The position numbers were made by a program, and so were the translations under genes. Positions 61,441 through 64,000 of a stretch of 64,000 nucleotides of DNA are shown in pieces. The first letter of the stretch is position 1; each line of letters starts with the position of its first letter. The notes below the pieces were generated by a model that was given only the letters and a program-made list of their open reading frames with translations, had not been told where the DNA came from and did not search any database. Origin of the DNA: Zeugodacus cucurbitae (Eukaryota > Arthropoda > Insecta > Diptera > Tephritidae). The stretch covers positions 43,742,501-43,806,500 of the forward strand of contig NC_071671.1 in the NCBI RefSeq assembly GCF_028554725.1. The letters are read 5' to 3'.

Positions 61441-63822
61441 TCCAAAATATCCAAAAAGTCCTCATAAATGCCCAAATATCTCACAACTGCAATGACACAC
61501 GTCATGAGACATAATAATCGCATTATATATCTTATACCTTAATTACACTGTTTACTTTTCCTGCATTTCACTTTTCTTAATGCCTATCTGAGCACATGAG
61601 AGAGTTCACTTTCACTACTGCTTGAATACATGTCACAGATTAAGTTGCTGAAATGCAGAGCACAGGAGTATCTCTCACTTAAACTTCTGTAATTTCGCAT
61701 GCCATGCATTATGTGATATAAATCCGTAAGTTTATTTTCTGCATGCCTTCTGCATCCATGCAGCTGCCGGCTGCTGCTTTGGCAGGCAGTCGAGGTGGGG
61801 CGAAGCGAGGTGAGGTGAGTTTCAGCAAATGTCTGTTTAATTGCTGCAAGCATATTTTTACGCATGCAAACGAGCAAGTAGGTTATGCGCCTTTTGCACT
61901 GCATACTCCTATTTATGCGCTTGTTGGATGCAACTTGCTTGCAATGCTGCAAACTTCATAAAAGTGTCTGAAACAAAAACAACAACAGCAACAAAAATTC
62001 AGAAGCAAGAGAAGACAGCAGGAAGAGTAGCAAGTGGGAGCACATATGATGCCATGAGTGGCACATACATATGTATATTTTACATATATGTATTGTTGTT
62101 TTTGTTGCTGACTACACAACTTACTATTGTCTGCAAAAATTGTTTGTTTAAGAGTACTAACCAAGCGCTAGTTGCTAGTTTGGCGCTTGGCGTATGAGTA
62201 TGTAAATTGCCAAAACAACTGTGCGGAAGGAGGGAGAGACCACTCATACGCCATGGCATACATTAACGGCGTTTCCAAACAACCAACCGAATAACAACAC
62301 TACGCATCACTGACACTATTCCCGTTTTAAAAGCAGTTGAGCAGGCAATATGCTAGTGTGAGCCTTTCGCCTGTCTCTATATATGTGTGTGTTTGTGTGC
62401 TAGAATGTTTGCGTTTTATGGCATACTAATGACGCGGCAACACAGCAACAACAACAACGCCAACAGTGTCAAGTACGTCATCAGCCGCATGTCAGACGCG
62501 CGACTTTGATGCCTGACTTTTGACTGAACTTCCTCTGCTCAACTGCTTCTTCCACAGTCTTCCACCAACTCACACTCACACAAATGCCGTAACTCTAGTG
62601 CGGCATCCTCTTCAATTTGTCGCCGTTGCGCATGAGGCGACGTGTCGGCAAGTGGCAGGAGGCGCCCATAGCAGCAACAACAACAACAACCACTTCAACG
62701 CAACATTAAAGGTCAACAGCAGCAACAGCAGCCGCCGCAGCGACGTTTGTGGCGGCGCTTGGCTGTGATAACAATGGCTACAGTGTTAACACTGACTCGG
62801 GCGTTAATAAAATTCGCATTGTTCTTGTGACACAAAAAGTGGCTCTGCCTTGTCACTAACTACCCTAGCTGTAGTTGTACAGTGTGAGCACATCCCTGCT
62901 TTGGACTTTGTCTTTGCCACAGCCTTTCTCTCTGTTTCCAGCATTGTCTATTTGTCAGTGGCACTTTGAAGCTGTTTTGACGCCGCTGCCATCGCCATTC
63001 TGACTTTTATTTGACAAACACTTCAATCTACATTTCTAACAGCAAGTGTGAATGGCTGTGTGCTTGTGTATGTAGATGTGTGTCTTTGTGACTTTGTGAA
63101 GTGTGAAATTTATATAGGAGCACGGTATTGTCTGGCCTTTGCATAACTTGACTTTCGCTCCTGTTGACGGTTGACGGTTGATGGCACTACAGCCACTCAT
63201 TCAATGCTAATGGAGTTCTACTCTGTGCCGTTATTGCGTCCTGTTTCACTTTTACTGTTATTTTATTTCGTGTCTATGCTAGCGTGAAGCAGCAGTGTAC
63301 TGAGATTTGGCTATTGTGAGTTCTGGTTGCTATACGCTTAAGATTGTTGTTGTATTTACAAAAATTTTCATCATATTTAAGTTAAATATTAATTTTATTT
63401 CATATATCTTATATACAAAGCAAAGTCTAATATAAACTATATACGATGTCCCTTAATGAACTACTATACTCTACAGTTCATACGAATTAGATTATATCAT
63501 ATCGTTACTCTAATTACTATTAACATACAGTTCTACGTTCTTTCTCTCCTCAGCTCTTCTAGTACGCTTCTCGTTAGTACTGAAAAACTGATGCTGCAGT
63601 TTTTTCGACTATCGAATGGTCATTTGCGAATAATGATTGTATCGCATAATTGCAGACAACCGGCAGAATAATGCTCCGAAGGTCCGTGAAATTAATAATT
63701 GTGTTGATATTTGGAAGTAATAATAATAGTTCAATTATGAAATTTTAATTCTAAAATAAATTATTAATAACTCCAAATGGCATGTAAGTTGTATGCTAAG
63801 ATATTCGCCATGCGCTAAATCT
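61441..63822. other. Noncoding DNA, CAA/CAG-rich
   Basis: CAACAACAA and CAGCAGC runs at 61978-61995, 62443-62465, 62670-62690 and 62712-62740 create Asn/Ser-rich or Gln-rich chance frames. No gene recognised. Confidence 0.5.
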
Positions 63823-64000
63823 TGGAAAAGACCCGTGAAAAGAGGATCGACACACACCACCTCTTTTCGATTTTAAAGCTGCTTGCGACAGCACGAAAAG
63901 GAGCTGCCATTACGCCGCTTTGTCTGAATTTGGTATCCCCACAAAACTAATACAGCTGTGTAAGCTGACGTTGGGCAACACCAAAAGCTCCGTCAGTATT
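63823..64000 (+). mobile_element. Non-LTR retrotransposon RT fragment (family 1), continues past the edge
   Basis: It aligns with 43709-43888: the text for EKTREKRIDTHH, then motif A after a 1-base frameshift (FDFKAACDSTKR), then SEFGIPTKLIQLCKLTLGNT and KSSVSI up to the window end. Unlike the 43.7-kb copy, the first motif A aspartate is kept, but the frameshift just before it breaks the frame. The 5' part is absent. Confidence 0.85.

Noticed and set aside
1..64000. LTR retrotransposon, endogenous virus or toxin gene
   Set aside because: No gag/pol protease-integrase order, paired LTRs, envelope-like frame or recognisable viral or toxin domain was seen.

Overview
This looks like a stretch of a higher-dipteran nuclear genome, most plausibly a tephritid fruit fly. 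The reasons are the AT-rich noncoding DNA full of CA/GT and CAA runs, a dispersed repeat containing CTAAGTTCGGGTG, decayed non-LTR retrotransposons, a Tc1/mariner relic with TA-type ends, and Drosophila-style core promoters. The genus is inferred, not shown. There is no bacterial-type gene organisation, no convincing multi-exon gene and no structural RNA gene. Most of the window reads as intergenic DNA or a very long intron.

The only well-supported host genes are two near-identical, intronless 132-codon genes on the plus strand, at 24002-24400 and 27563-27961. Each has a TATAAAAGG box about 88 bp before the ATG. Upstream of each are three conserved CAGGTA-type heptamers, the motif bound by Zelda, the activator of early zygotic transcription in Drosophila; the second copy has an extra canonical CAGGTAG. 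The proteins differ at two residues and carry RRLF, a textbook cyclin-docking (Cy/RxL) motif, followed by an acidic, PEST-like tail. My best hypothesis is a duplicated early-zygotic regulator that may bind cyclins, similar in logic to Drosophila Fruhstart/Z600. Homology is not demonstrated.

Layout. 1-8271: noncoding. 8272-18304: three copies of a ~1.0-1.2 kb dispersed repeat, plus a LINE fragment at 14.5-14.9 kb. 20.5-22.1 kb: a diverged ~109-bp tandem array and a ~0.4-kb tandem duplication. 23.8-28.4 kb: the duplicated gene locus, with a LINE fragment and a small foldback element between copies. 28.5-44.5 kb: noncoding DNA with at least five more LINE remnants from three families. 47.9-49.4 kb: a GAGTA pentanucleotide array split by an internally deleted mariner-like transposon. 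49.4-64 kb: noncoding, with one LINE 3' fragment, two more copies of the dispersed repeat, and a LINE fragment running off the right edge.

Every transposon coding region seen is broken by deletion, frameshift, stop or lost catalytic residues. None appears autonomous.
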